Positions 22,238 to 30,831 of a DNA stretch of 35,777 bases are shown here, in pieces (within the stretch, counting starts at the first letter, position 1; every line of letters begins with the position of its first letter). Position numbers and translations under genes: made by a program. Below the pieces are notes generated by a model. It was not told the origin of the DNA and ran no database searches. It saw only the letters and a program-made list of their open reading frames with translations. Source of the stretch: Deltaproteobacteria bacterium (GTDB taxonomy: Bacteria > JAEEML01); assembly GCA_016283195.1 (NCBI GenBank), contig JAEEML010000021.1, forward strand, positions 1 to 35,777, read 5' to 3'.

Positions 22238-23875
22238 TTACGGCCTAGCCGCAAATTCAGTTAGTTTTATGGTTAAGTCTAAAATGCGTTCTGCCCAGCC
22301 GCTATCACCGGCTTCCTGGTGAGCGGCAGCCCGTTTTAAAGCGGCGGCAGCTTTATTTATATTTCCCTCGCTTATTTCGAGCTCAGTGAGATCCAAAAGA
22401 GAGCCCAGTGAGCCGGTATCGCCAATATTTTCTTCCCATGCTTCCCTGGCCAGGAGGCTTTTACCGCTCATGTAATAAGCCCGCCCCCGCATGGTGCCCA
22501 GTATGTTATCAAAAACAGTAAGTGATAACAATCTGATAACTTTTTTATAATCACCTTTTTTAAAATAATAGCCAGCCAGCTTTTCCAGCACTTCCCGGTT
22601 GTTTGGTGTTAGGTGGTAAAGCTCGCTAAGTGCTTTAAATTCAAGTGTATTTTGCCCGGATTTTTGAGCGGCGATAGCTATTTTCCTGAGTGCTTCCAAA
22701 AGGTATGGAGCTGCTTTTTTAGCCGCGCGATAATCTTTTACGGCGGCGCTGTATTCTCCGCACTCCAGGTGATATTCGCCCCAAAAATAGCGGCGCTCGG
22801 CTTTATTTTTAAAGCCGCCGATAAGATCACGGGCTTTTAAAAAATCCTTTTCGCGCAGTGCTATGTAAAATAACTGGCTCCTGGCTACGGTATTCTCTTT
22901 GTTCAAAGAGAGAGTAAATTCATAGGCTTTTTTAGCGGCCGCATAATCGCCGCGGCTATGGGCAATTGTGCCTAAATTTAAATTGGCCCACTCATGATTG
23001 GGAGCAATTTTTAGAGCCATATTAAGGGCTTCTTGCTGCTCTATATATTGCCCCAGCCTGGCTGCGCAAACGCCTTTAAAATTCCAATAATCGGCACTTT
23101 CCGGGCGGGCCGGCGCGCGCTTTAGCGTGCGCTCTATAGCTCCGACTTCCATTAAAATATTGGCTATTTTGTTATCTTTTGCCGGATCCGCTTGTCTTTC
23201 CAAATAGCTTACATAATCTTCTACCACCTTGGGGCAGATGTCCTGCTTTTTAAAGAGCTGCATGGTAAAAGTCCAGCCGGCTACTTCGTGGCGCAGATTT
23301 ATTAGCGGCGTCAAAGTGTGGCAAAACTGCAAAATGGCAGCTGGTTCAGGGTAATAGCGCAAATCATCAAGCTGAAAGACGCGGCTCTCCAGAAGGGCCC
23401 GGGCCGAGAGCAAATTAAAAGAGAGAGCCACTTTGGCAAAAGAGAACATACGATAAATCATGCGCCTCACGTAGCGCTCGTGATTATGCAGGCGCAAGGA
23501 GACGGAGCCGGATAAGAAGACATAATCAAAAGAATTTTCTTTATAAGGATTTTGCAAAATATCGCGTACTTCAAAAACGGCCTCAGGGTAGCGTCTTTGG
23601 CACTCTTTAATCATTTCAGGAGCAATATCAATGCCGGTGTAGTGGACTTTGTAACCTTCGCGCTTTAAAAAGTCATAGAGCGCGCCCAGGCCGCAGCCCA
23701 CATCGAGAATTTTGGCTGTGCCGGATTTTAAGTGCTCTTTGTTTAGGCTATCCAAAAGAGCAAAAAAGAGCAGTTCCTGCGCTTCTTCGCAGTTCCAATC
23801 AACGGCTAAGCCACCATCTTTATGTTTTTTAAGTTTTTTTTGGTAATAGTTGATGAGCTCTTCGTGCGTTTCCAT
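22238..23875 (-). CDS. SAM-dependent methyltransferase fused to TPR repeats
   Basis: 545 aa, cytoplasmic. Residues 1 to about 215 form a class I methyltransferase: motif I ILDVGCGLGALYDFL, the acidic end of strand 2 in YTGIDIAP, motif III/IV FDYVFLSGS. From about 235 to 530 there are roughly eight TPR-like helical pairs (for example ALNMALKIAPNHEWANLNLG and AAKKAYEFTLSLNKENTVA) that should bind a protein partner. The substrate is unknown; TPR fusions usually modify proteins or work on large complexes. It begins 3 bp after the lipA stop (TAAGCGATG), so the genes are coupled, and no strong ribosome binding site is visible. A link with lipoate-carrying proteins is possible but unproven. Confidence 0.82.
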   Translation of the reverse strand: METHEELINYYQKKLKKHKDGGLAVDWNCEEAQELLFFALLDSLNKEHLKSGTAKILDVGCGLGALYDFLKREGYKVHYTGIDIAPEMIKECQRRYPEAVFEVRDILQNPYKENSFDYVFLSGSVSLRLHNHERYVRRMIYRMFSFAKVALSFNLLSARALLESRVFQLDDLRYYPEPAAILQFCHTLTPLINLRHEVAGWTFTMQLFKKQDICPKVVEDYVSYLERQADPAKDNKIANILMEVGAIERTLKRAPARPESADYWNFKGVCAARLGQYIEQQEALNMALKIAPNHEWANLNLGTIAHSRGDYAAAKKAYEFTLSLNKENTVARSQLFYIALREKDFLKARDLIGGFKNKAERRYFWGEYHLECGEYSAAVKDYRAAKKAAPYLLEALRKIAIAAQKSGQNTLEFKALSELYHLTPNNREVLEKLAGYYFKKGDYKKVIRLLSLTVFDNILGTMRGRAYYMSGKSLLAREAWEENIGDTGSLGSLLDLTELEISEGNINKAAAALKRAAAHQEAGDSGWAERILDLTIKLTEFAARP

Positions 23876-23878
23876 CGC

Positions 23879-24745
23879 TTAATTCTTTCGCTTTAGAGAG
23901 AAAAAAACTTCTTCTGCCAAATAGGAGCTGCGCACCAGCGGGGCGGCAAAAACATATTTTAAACCCATTTCCCGGCCGGCGGTGGCAAATTCGGCAAATT
24001 CTTCCGGCGGCACATAGCGAGCGGCCGGGTGATGGCGCGGAGAAGGGGGCAAGTATTGGCCGATGGTGACGATATCCACGTTGCTATCGGCCAGAGTTTT
24101 AAGTAATTTAAGCACTTCATCATGACTTTCGCCAAGGCCCACCATAAAACCGCTCTTGGTCAAAAAGCCGTTTTCGGCTACCTCTTGCAAGATGGCAAGC
24201 GAGCGCTTAAAAGAGGCCCGTGGCCTAAGAGAGCTAAAGAGGCGCTCCACAGTCTCGATATTGTGGTTAATAACCTCTGGAGCTGCGGCCATAAGAGCCA
24301 GGAGTCCGCTAGCGGGAAAATCGGGAATGAGAGTCTCAATAGTGGGCTGCGGATTTAAGCGGCGGAGAGCGGCCACAGTAGCGGCAAAATGGGCGCCGCC
24401 GCCGTCATTAAGATCGTCTCTTGTCACCGAAGTGAGCACCACATGGTTAAGGTTTAGTTTTTGCGCCGCCGCGGCAATATTTTCCGGCTCTTTTTCGTTA
24501 AGCGCTTCCGGCGTGCCTTTAATAACCGCGCAATAGCGGCAAGCGCGGCTACACACCGGCCCCATGAGCAAAAAAGTGGCGCGCTTTTGAGCGAAACATT
24601 CACCTCTATTGGGGCAGGCAGCCGATTCGCAGACACTATTTAAAGAGCTTTTTTGGAGAAAAGCTTCAACATTTAAAGCTTCACCGCTTAGACAAACATT
24701 GCGCCGGAGCCATGCCGGCTTGGGCCCCGGCAGTACGCGGCTCAT
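23879..24745 (-). CDS. lipA: Lipoyl synthase
   Basis: Radical SAM enzyme that inserts two sulfurs into octanoyl groups on lipoyl domains. The auxiliary cluster motif C-x4-C-x5-C is CESAACPNRGEC (near residues 39-50), the radical SAM motif is CSRACRYC (near 65-72), and the closing RSSY Ser ligand is at about 271-274. At 288 aa it is complete. Its ATG overlaps the stop of the OmpA-like gene (ATGA), and the methyltransferase-TPR gene follows after 3 bp, so it sits in the middle of an operon. No lipB or lplA is in the window, so octanoyl transfer must be encoded elsewhere. Confidence 0.96.
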   Translation of the reverse strand: MSRVLPGPKPAWLRRNVCLSGEALNVEAFLQKSSLNSVCESAACPNRGECFAQKRATFLLMGPVCSRACRYCAVIKGTPEALNEKEPENIAAAAQKLNLNHVVLTSVTRDDLNDGGGAHFAATVAALRRLNPQPTIETLIPDFPASGLLALMAAAPEVINHNIETVERLFSSLRPRASFKRSLAILQEVAENGFLTKSGFMVGLGESHDEVLKLLKTLADSNVDIVTIGQYLPPSPRHHPAARYVPPEEFAEFATAGREMGLKYVFAAPLVRSSYLAEEVFFSLKRKN

Positions 24746-26100
24746 AGAGAGATTTCGCCGATATCGATATCAATACCGCCGGCTTCACCGGCTGATTCGC
24801 CCATATCTATGGTGATGCCGCCCTCATCGCTAGCCGGAGCTTCTGCCGGCTTTTCATTGGCGCCGCCGTAAGGTTTCACGGCCGGAATGGCATCTTTGGG
24901 GTCAACTTTTTTGGTCACTTCGATAACGAGGCGCGTTGATTTGCCGGCGAGCTTGCCTTTAGCCGGTTTCTTGTCGCCCATGGCTTCGGCTTTAATGCGC
25001 TTTTTAGCCACGCCCTTACCGGTTAAATATTTAATAATGACGCCCATTTGCTCTTTGGAAAGAGCCAAGTTTTTCTTCTTGTTGCCGCCGCTTGTGGTGT
25101 AAACCAGCATTTTTACTTGCTCTATTTCCTGATGATTGACGAGGAAAGAGGCCAGTTGATTGAGTACATCGGAATCAGCCGGTTTCAGAGCCGATTTCTT
25201 GGGCACAAAGGTTGGTTGTGCTTTGAGTGTTATCTCTTTCTTCACGAGAGACACCAAGGCTTTACCGCCTTTATCCGGGCAGCCGTCGCGGTCGTCTATG
25301 CCATTGATATTTTCCGGCTCATTCGGGCATTTATCTTTAGCATCCAAAATGCCGTCGCCGTCGTTATCGGGATCGGGGCAGCCGTCTTCGTCTTCATATT
25401 CGTCGATATCTTCAGGATGGAGTGGGCAGAGGTCGCCGTAATCGGGGATGCCGTCTTTATCGTTATCGGGTTCCGGACAGCCGTCATCATCTTCAAATTC
25501 ATCGAAATCTTCTTTTTCGTTCGGGCATTTATCGTCGCCATCCAAAATGCCGTCGCCGTCGTTATCGGGATCGGGGCAACCGTCTTCATCTTTGAAGCCA
25601 TCCATATCTTCCGGTTCGGTAGGACAGGCGTCCTGAGCATCAAGAATACCATCGCCATCGTTATCGGGTTCCGGGCAACCGTCTTCATCTTTGAAGCCAT
25701 CCATATCTTCCGGCTCATTCGGGCACATATCGTCTTCATCGGGGATGCCATCATTATCATTATCGGGATCGGGACAGCCGTCTTCATCCTGGAAGCCATC
25801 GATATCTTCCGCCTCATTGGGACATTTATCTTTCTTATCTTCTATGCCATCGTCATCGGCATCGTCGATGCGCTCACCCATATAGTAACCGGCGCGGGCA
25901 AAAACGCGCATTTTCGGTGAACCGTAGCCGGGCAGAAGGCCAAAGCCGATACCGCCACCAAAGAATATTTCGCCAAAGTGATAAACGCGAGTGTGGGTGA
26001 GGCCAATCATGGCTTCCATGGGGTTTTGGGCTTCGGCTTTTGAGGCATCTACCAGGCCAAAGGGGTTAAAGGCGGCAGTGTGGCCGTAAATCTCGGCCAT
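24742..26100 (-). CDS. C-terminal half of a split outer-membrane protein: TSP3 repeats plus OmpA-like domain
   Basis: 452 aa. Residues 1-75 are the last strands of a barrel (AEIYGHTAAFNPFG, GGGIGFGLLPGYG, MRVFARAGYYMG). Six Ca2+-binding thrombospondin type 3 repeats follow (about 77-280, DxDxDGIxDxxDxCPxxxED), then an OmpA-type domain (about 285-395). That domain lacks key peptidoglycan ligands: the usual TDNxG Asp is replaced in YTTSGG and the LSxxRA Arg is Gln in LSKEQMG, so diaminopimelate binding is doubtful. A tail with two copies of GGI(T/D)ID(M/I)GE ends it. There is no signal peptide; the preceding gene provides it, in the same frame, separated by TAG TAG. TAGGAAG could serve as a weak ribosome binding site for the ATG at 26100. 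It overlaps lipA by 4 bp. Confidence 0.8.
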   Translation of the reverse strand: MAEIYGHTAAFNPFGLVDASKAEAQNPMEAMIGLTHTRVYHFGEIFFGGGIGFGLLPGYGSPKMRVFARAGYYMGERIDDADDDGIEDKKDKCPNEAEDIDGFQDEDGCPDPDNDNDGIPDEDDMCPNEPEDMDGFKDEDGCPEPDNDGDGILDAQDACPTEPEDMDGFKDEDGCPDPDNDGDGILDGDDKCPNEKEDFDEFEDDDGCPEPDNDKDGIPDYGDLCPLHPEDIDEYEDEDGCPDPDNDGDGILDAKDKCPNEPENINGIDDRDGCPDKGGKALVSLVKKEITLKAQPTFVPKKSALKPADSDVLNQLASFLVNHQEIEQVKMLVYTTSGGNKKKNLALSKEQMGVIIKYLTGKGVAKKRIKAEAMGDKKPAKGKLAGKSTRLVIEVTKKVDPKDAIPAVKPYGGANEKPAEAPASDEGGITIDMGESAGEAGGIDIDIGEISL

Positions 26101-26109
26101 GACTTCCTA

Positions 26110-26856
26110 CTAAGCTTTTTCGGCGCCGAAATTGCTACCTACACCGACTTTGTAAAAGATTTCGTCATCAAGTTCCAAAGAGAGCACTTTAGCGCTCTTG
26201 GCCCGCCAGCGATAACCTAAATCAACAGCAAAACGCACCATATCGAAAGTGGAAGAGAGAGCGAGGTAAGGGGCTAAAACTACACCCGCTTCACCGGCAA
26301 AAGCCTTTTCGTTACCTGTCGGCAAAATGGTATTCATGGCAATGGCCAGAGAAAAACGGCCATCTTCCAAATTCACTACTCGCACTTTGGGAGTTAAGCG
26401 AATATCGCCAAAATTTACAGCTTGCAAGCTGTCGCTCTGGACGCCTATTTGTACCTGCGGGGTGGAAAGGCCGCTTTGAAAGAGTATTACCGGAATATCA
26501 ATAGCCAGTTCCACATAATTCCAAAAACCGATGGCGGCTACGATGTTGGCATCTAAGCGATGGGCCACCAGTTCACCGGCGCTGACTTTGGGCTTGGTGT
26601 TTTTATAAACCACAGCCAGTGGCGCCCAGGCATAATTAAAGTTTAAGCTGGCATTAACCTTAAGGTGTGGGTTGATATCGCCGGAATCAACGCTCATAAA
26701 GCCATACATATCACCGGCTACATGGAAATTTTGCACATCAACAGCGGTTCCCGAAGTGGAAGAGGCAATTTCCGCCTTAGCTTCCGGCTGCAAAGAGAAA
26801 AGAGATAAGGAAAGCGCTGCTATTGTTAAGGATAATCGGCTTTTCAACTTAACCAC
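26110..26856 (-). CDS. N-terminal half of the same split outer-membrane protein: signal peptide and barrel strands
   Basis: 248 aa. GTG start with GGAGG 6 nt upstream, signal peptide to about residue 28 (EAKA-EI), then barrel-type strands (NASLNFNYAWAPLAVVY, AIGFWNYVELAIDIPVIL, FSLAIAMNTILPTG, VRFAVDLGYRWRA). It ends ...YKVGVGSNFGAEKA-TAG TAG. Reading on past both stops gives EVMAEIYGHTAAF without a frame change, exactly what intact TSP3-OmpA proteins show at this place. So this is a single ancestral gene interrupted by two in-frame stops. The first half can be exported; the second cannot by itself. Either the gene is decaying, the two halves work by readthrough, or the assembly has errors. 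Confidence 0.8.
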   Translation of the reverse strand: MVKLKSRLSLTIAALSLSLFSLQPEAKAEIASSTSGTAVDVQNFHVAGDMYGFMSVDSGDINPHLKVNASLNFNYAWAPLAVVYKNTKPKVSAGELVAHRLDANIVAAIGFWNYVELAIDIPVILFQSGLSTPQVQIGVQSDSLQAVNFGDIRLTPKVRVVNLEDGRFSLAIAMNTILPTGNEKAFAGEAGVVLAPYLALSSTFDMVRFAVDLGYRWRAKSAKVLSLELDDEIFYKVGVGSNFGAEKA

Positions 26857-26860
26857 AAGC

Positions 26861-26874
26861 CACCTCCGGAGGTG
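26861..26874 (-). promoter_or_regulatory. Perfect palindrome that contains the ribosome binding site
   Basis: CACCTCCGGAGGTG is its own reverse complement and includes the GGAGG used by the GTG start at 26856. In RNA about five base pairs could form and hide the ribosome binding site. It may be an RNA switch, a protein-binding operator or chance. Confidence 0.4.
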
Positions 26875-27036
26875 TAAAAAACGTAAAAAGTGCCGATGAA
26901 AACTAGGTAAAAGCCGCTTTAGGCCAATTCTCGAGGCAAAAAACGAGCTTTTGCCACCGACACAGCATCACAATTTGTCACAAAAAGAGGTGAAGTTCAA
27001 TTATTTAATATGGCGCAATATAATAATCGCTGTTTT

Positions 27037-28425
27037 TTAGGCTAATAGGGTGAGGAGCAATTGGGTATTGGCGAGGTAAATAAGAATACCGGTAATATCA
27101 AGAACAGTGGTAACGAGCGGCCCGGAGGCGATGGCCGGGTCGGTGCCGATTAATTTAAAAAAGGAGGGCACGGCTACGCCCATTAGGGCTGCCGTTGTCA
27201 TGCTGATCATCATAGAGGTGCCGACAATAATCCCCACCAGCGGGGCGCCGTTATGAATGGCACCGATGGAACCGACCAAAATGCCGCATATAAGGCCGAT
27301 GGAGAGGCCAACCAGAAGCTCGCGGATAAAGGTGCGCGAAAGATTATGTAGTTGCACTTTGCCGAGGGCAAAGCCGCGAATGACAATAGTGGCGCTCTGA
27401 GATCCCATATTGCCGGCCATAGCGGTGATAACCGGCACAAAGCTGATTAAAATCATGGCATCGAGCAGTTTTATATTGTCGAATTTGGTGATTAAATAGC
27501 CGGTGATGAGGCCGCCCAAAAGGTTGGAGACCAGCCAAGGCAGGCGGCGCATGATGATGCTAAAAATTTTATTTCCATAGACGAGGTCTTCCGAAGAGGT
27601 ACCCACAAAGCGGAGCATATCTTCCGAAGCCTCTTCATCTAAAACATCAACTACATCGTCGATAAGAATACGGCCTAAAAGAACTTCGTTTTCATCGACA
27701 ACCGGCATACTGACGAGATCGTATTTGCGGAAGAGGCGGGCTACATCTTCCTGATCCAGCTGAGGCGGCACGGTGATGACGGCCGGCTCTTTGAGATCGT
27801 CCAGCGTGGTATCCTGATCGGCATAGAGCAGGCGGATAATGGGTACCAGGCCCAAAAATTTACCATCTTTGTCGGTGACGTAAATATGGCGCAGTTCTTC
27901 TATTTCCTGGTGCATTTCGCGGAGTGAAGCAATGGCCTCCCGCACGGTGAGCGTGCTCTCCATGGAGGCGAGTTCCGTCTGCATGATACCGCCGGCGGAG
28001 TCATCGGGGTAGGACATAAGTTGCTGAATATCTTCGGCATCTTCTTCGTCCATAGAGTGGAGAATGGTCTCAACCTGCTTATCCGGGAGCTCGGCTAAAA
28101 GGTCGGCGGCGTCGTCGGTATCCATTTCGCCGACAATGGCGCTAAGGCGCTGGGTGCTTAAAAAATGCACCATCTTTTGGCGTTGATGTTCCGGCAGCTC
28201 TTCCAAAACGAGGGAAGCATCTTCGTCATTAAGATATTTAATAACGCGCGGCCAGTCGTCTTCATCTGGCAGCAGCATTAAAAGCTCGGCAATATCGGCC
28301 GGGTGCAGCGGCTCAAGGTATTCTTTAAGCGCACCGTCGCTTTCATCGGCCAAAATGCGGGCTATCTCCTCTTTATCCGGCGGGGTGAGCCCCTCTTCAA
28401 CTTCGGTATTTTCTATCTCTTCCAA
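27037..28425 (-). CDS. mgtE: Mg2+ transporter MgtE
   Basis: Inner-membrane Mg2+ channel that closes when cytosolic Mg2+ is high. 462 aa in the family order: acidic N domain of helical repeats (about 15-140, LHPADIAELLMLLP, LVLEELPEHQRQKMVHFL), two CBS domains (about 145-270, GGIMQTELASM, VSMPVVDENEVLLGRI), then five membrane segments (about 295-462) with the pore motif TAMAGNMGSQSATIVIRG. The TTG at 28425 is the only start that keeps the full N domain; its ribosome binding site is weak (AGAGAAGAG). It stands alone, divergent from the 5'-nucleotidase gene, with 180 bp to the outer-membrane gene downstream. No Mg2+ riboswitch was recognised in the 159-bp upstream gap. Confidence 0.95.
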   Translation of the reverse strand: MEEIENTEVEEGLTPPDKEEIARILADESDGALKEYLEPLHPADIAELLMLLPDEDDWPRVIKYLNDEDASLVLEELPEHQRQKMVHFLSTQRLSAIVGEMDTDDAADLLAELPDKQVETILHSMDEEDAEDIQQLMSYPDDSAGGIMQTELASMESTLTVREAIASLREMHQEIEELRHIYVTDKDGKFLGLVPIIRLLYADQDTTLDDLKEPAVITVPPQLDQEDVARLFRKYDLVSMPVVDENEVLLGRILIDDVVDVLDEEASEDMLRFVGTSSEDLVYGNKIFSIIMRRLPWLVSNLLGGLITGYLITKFDNIKLLDAMILISFVPVITAMAGNMGSQSATIVIRGFALGKVQLHNLSRTFIRELLVGLSIGLICGILVGSIGAIHNGAPLVGIIVGTSMMISMTTAALMGVAVPSFFKLIGTDPAIASGPLVTTVLDITGILIYLANTQLLLTLLA

Positions 28426-28584
28426 CGTCTTATCTCTTCTCTAATCTTCTTTAGAAGCACCAAACTGCCGCCCCCTTAGTAACAGAATGAAATGGTGATT
28501 TCAATGATCTTTGGCAATTTTATGTGAATTACGGTAAAGCTCTTTTTTAAAAGTGGCCGCGTAGGCCGGATAAGGTGGATATAT

Positions 28585-30213
28585 ATGCAAAAGATATTGA
28601 AAACCCATGGTTTAATGTTTACTTTGGCTGCTCTTTTATTTTTGTGGGCTTGCAATACGGCTCCTGAACCTGTGCGGGTTTCCATTATTTCCACCAACGA
28701 TTTTCACGGGCGCATCGACGGCGGGAGCGATAGCGATTTGGGCTATCGGGCGCATGGCGGTTTTGGCTGGATTTTGGGCTATTTTAACGCCGTGCGCCAG
28801 GATAACCCGGACGGCGTGATTTTAGTCGATGGCGGTGATCTCTGGCAGGGCACTTTGCTCTCCAACATGACCAAAGGCCAGGCGGTGATAGACCTTTACA
28901 ACACTGCCGGTTACGATGCGGTGGCTCTTGGCAACCACGAGTTTGATTTTGGTAACGGCGGCGGTGAGAGTTCTGATTTGCGCCATGTTTTAAAAGAGCG
29001 CTTAAAAGAGGCTCACTTCCCCATGCTGGCGGCCAATGTTATTACGATAGAAGACCGTAAGCCACTGGAATTACCCAATTTTAAGCCTTATACCATTATC
29101 GAGCGCAAAGGGGTGAAAGTGGGTATAATAGGCCTCGCCACTCCCAATACCCGGCAGACAACTCTCACCAAAAATATTAAAGACCTCGATTTTACCGAGC
29201 CGGCGGCGGCAGTAATGCGCTATAGCGCCATTTTGCGGCAGAAGGGGGCCCAGGCGGTGGTGGTGCTCACCCATCTTGGAGCCACCTGGGATAAGGAAAA
29301 GCAGGAATGGAGCGGCGAACTTGTTGATTTAATAAAAGAAGTCGGTAGCGAAATAGACCTGGCCGTCGGTGCTCATACCCACACTATTATTAGTGAGCGC
29401 ATTAACGGCGTGCCTATGATGTCGGCCGGTTTTTACGGGCGCTCTTTTACGAGAGCCGATCTCCTGATTGACAGCCGCAAAAAAGGGCGTGATGCTCTTT
29501 TAGGTGTTGAGCTGGAAGGAGCCACCTTTTTCTTTCGTAAGAGCACTAGCGAGGCTCCGCCCACTTACCATGGCCGGCCAGTTAAACGTGATAGTTCGTT
29601 TGATGCTAAATATGCTGAATATTACAAAAAAGTAGCTGCTATTGTCGATGAGGTATATGGCGAGGTGCCGGTGGAAATATCTCGCGAGGGCGACTATGAT
29701 ACCCCGATGGGGCGCCTTGTGGCCGATGCTCTTTTAGCGGCCGCTCCCAAAGCCGACCTGGCTATGACCAATCGCGGCGGTGTGCGTACCGGCCTTAATG
29801 CCGGGAAAATAACTTATGGCGATATTTTTAAAGTAATACCTTTTGATAATGAGCTGATGGTGGTGAATCTTAGCGGGCAGCAGATTATAACGGCTTTGGA
29901 ACATGGGCTCAACACCTACTATTGGCCGCTGGAAATTGCGGGAATTATTGTTATATTTGATAAATCTCCCGGCGGTGATTCACGGGTGAAAAAGATAATT
30001 CTGCGCGATGGCAGCCTTTTGGCGCCCGCAAGTTCTTACCGGGTGGCCACCAACGATTTCCTCTTTGGCGGCGGCGACGGTTACGGCGCTTTTACCGGCG
30101 GTAGCGGCGAGCATACCAATATTCCGCTACGTGAGGCTCTGGCCCGTTATTTGCGTAGCCACTCGCCGATTGTAGCTCCGGAAGAAGCCCGCTATATTGT
30201 GGCTAACCCCTGA
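28585..30213 (+). CDS. 5'-nucleotidase/UshA-family lipoprotein
   Basis: Metallophosphoesterase that probably hydrolyses nucleotides or related phosphate esters outside the cytoplasm. Lipobox L-W-A-C (Cys23) predicts a lipid anchor. The calcineurin-like domain (about 30-310) has its metal ligands in STNDFHGRID, VDGGDLWQGT, LGNHEFDFG, LTHLGA and GAHTHT. The C-terminal nucleotidase domain (about 345-540) has AMTNRGGVRTGL and a Gly-rich substrate loop FLFGGGDGYGAF. At 542 aa it has the normal length. Start: AAGGTGG 6 nt before the ATG. It is monocistronic, followed by a repeat-rich gap. A role in phosphate or nucleoside scavenging fits the family. Confidence 0.92.
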   Translation: MQKILKTHGLMFTLAALLFLWACNTAPEPVRVSIISTNDFHGRIDGGSDSDLGYRAHGGFGWILGYFNAVRQDNPDGVILVDGGDLWQGTLLSNMTKGQAVIDLYNTAGYDAVALGNHEFDFGNGGGESSDLRHVLKERLKEAHFPMLAANVITIEDRKPLELPNFKPYTIIERKGVKVGIIGLATPNTRQTTLTKNIKDLDFTEPAAAVMRYSAILRQKGAQAVVVLTHLGATWDKEKQEWSGELVDLIKEVGSEIDLAVGAHTHTIISERINGVPMMSAGFYGRSFTRADLLIDSRKKGRDALLGVELEGATFFFRKSTSEAPPTYHGRPVKRDSSFDAKYAEYYKKVAAIVDEVYGEVPVEISREGDYDTPMGRLVADALLAAAPKADLAMTNRGGVRTGLNAGKITYGDIFKVIPFDNELMVVNLSGQQIITALEHGLNTYYWPLEIAGIIVIFDKSPGGDSRVKKIILRDGSLLAPASSYRVATNDFLFGGGDGYGAFTGGSGEHTNIPLREALARYLRSHSPIVAPEEARYIVANP

Positions 30214-30228
30214 GCATTTTCTTGACCT

Positions 30229-30383
30229 CAGCCCCCGGCTAAGCGGACCTCACCTCCTCAAGTACTGGAAATCATTGAAGTTCGCCCCTCTCCCAAGCGG
30301 CGAGGGGCTCCGCAAAATGTCAAAATGTAAAATAACTAGTTACCGAGCTCGGGCAGGGTGCCGGGGCAGCAGCCCCGGCTAAG
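30229..30383. repeat. Repeat- and palindrome-rich gap downstream of the 5'-nucleotidase gene
   Basis: This is the left part of the 618-bp gap 30214-30831. CAGCCCC(C)GGCTAAGC occurs at 30229-30244 and 30370-30384. A hairpin GCCGGGGC-AGCA-GCCCCGGC (8 bp, 30360-30379), a palindrome CCGAGCTCGG (30343-30352) and an inverted repeat GCCCCTC/GAGGGGC (30284-30308) are packed together. This looks like a cluster of REP-like elements. From 30488 to 30730 the DNA is purine-rich; an 80-codon frame there has no ribosome binding site and a Lys/Arg-dominated translation, and I do not call it a gene. Confidence 0.55.
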
Positions 30384-30739
30384 CCAGCCCCAGTTCAGAA
30401 GGCAGATCTCTAAAAGCAGGCAAAGCAGGTGGTACGGCAGAAAAAACGCAATAATCTGCCATCATTAGTAAATAATTCGCCTAGCTAATGACGGGGTTAT
30501 TAGGGGCAGAGCCCATAATTCGCGGGCGGAGGAAAGGGAGGGAGCGGGAGGGAAAAACAGAGCGCCTCGAAACAAGCGGGGTTTTCCCTCCCGCAAAGAA
30601 AAAACAGCATAAAATCAAGAAGAAAAATCGAGAAGAAACGGGCGTCGTAGTTAAGAAGAAAAGAGACCGCACCGTTAGCGGAGGTTTTCCCAAAAAAGAA
30701 AAAACAAGTGACGAAAACAGAGCGGACTAAAATTGCACT

Positions 30740-30766
30740 CCACCTATAAATAACGGTGGCTTTTTT
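30740..30766 (+). terminator. Intrinsic terminator in the gap before gdhA
   Basis: CCACC (30740-30744) pairs with GGTGG (30755-30759) and is followed by CTTTTTT. It would end rightward transcription from the 5'-nucleotidase gene or from something in the gap, 65 bp before the gdhA start. Confidence 0.6.
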
Positions 30767-30831
30767 ATTTTGATAGAGTAGAGTGACCTTTAATATTTTC
30801 GGCGGATGGTTCGCCGTTTTGGAGGTTCTCT

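Noticed and set aside
25290-25830. CRISPR array in the regularly repeated DNA
   Set aside because: The periodicity is the coding repeat of TSP3 modules; repeats are not identical and there are no spacers or cas genes.
25048-25920. 290-codon plus-strand frame opposite the TSP3 repeats
   Set aside because: Ile/Val/Phe-rich shadow produced by the repeated Asp/Gly codons; not a membrane protein.
30488-30730. 80-codon Lys/Arg-rich plus-strand frame in the gap before gdhA
   Set aside because: No ribosome binding site; composition simply reflects purine-rich DNA. The nearby terminator is its only support.
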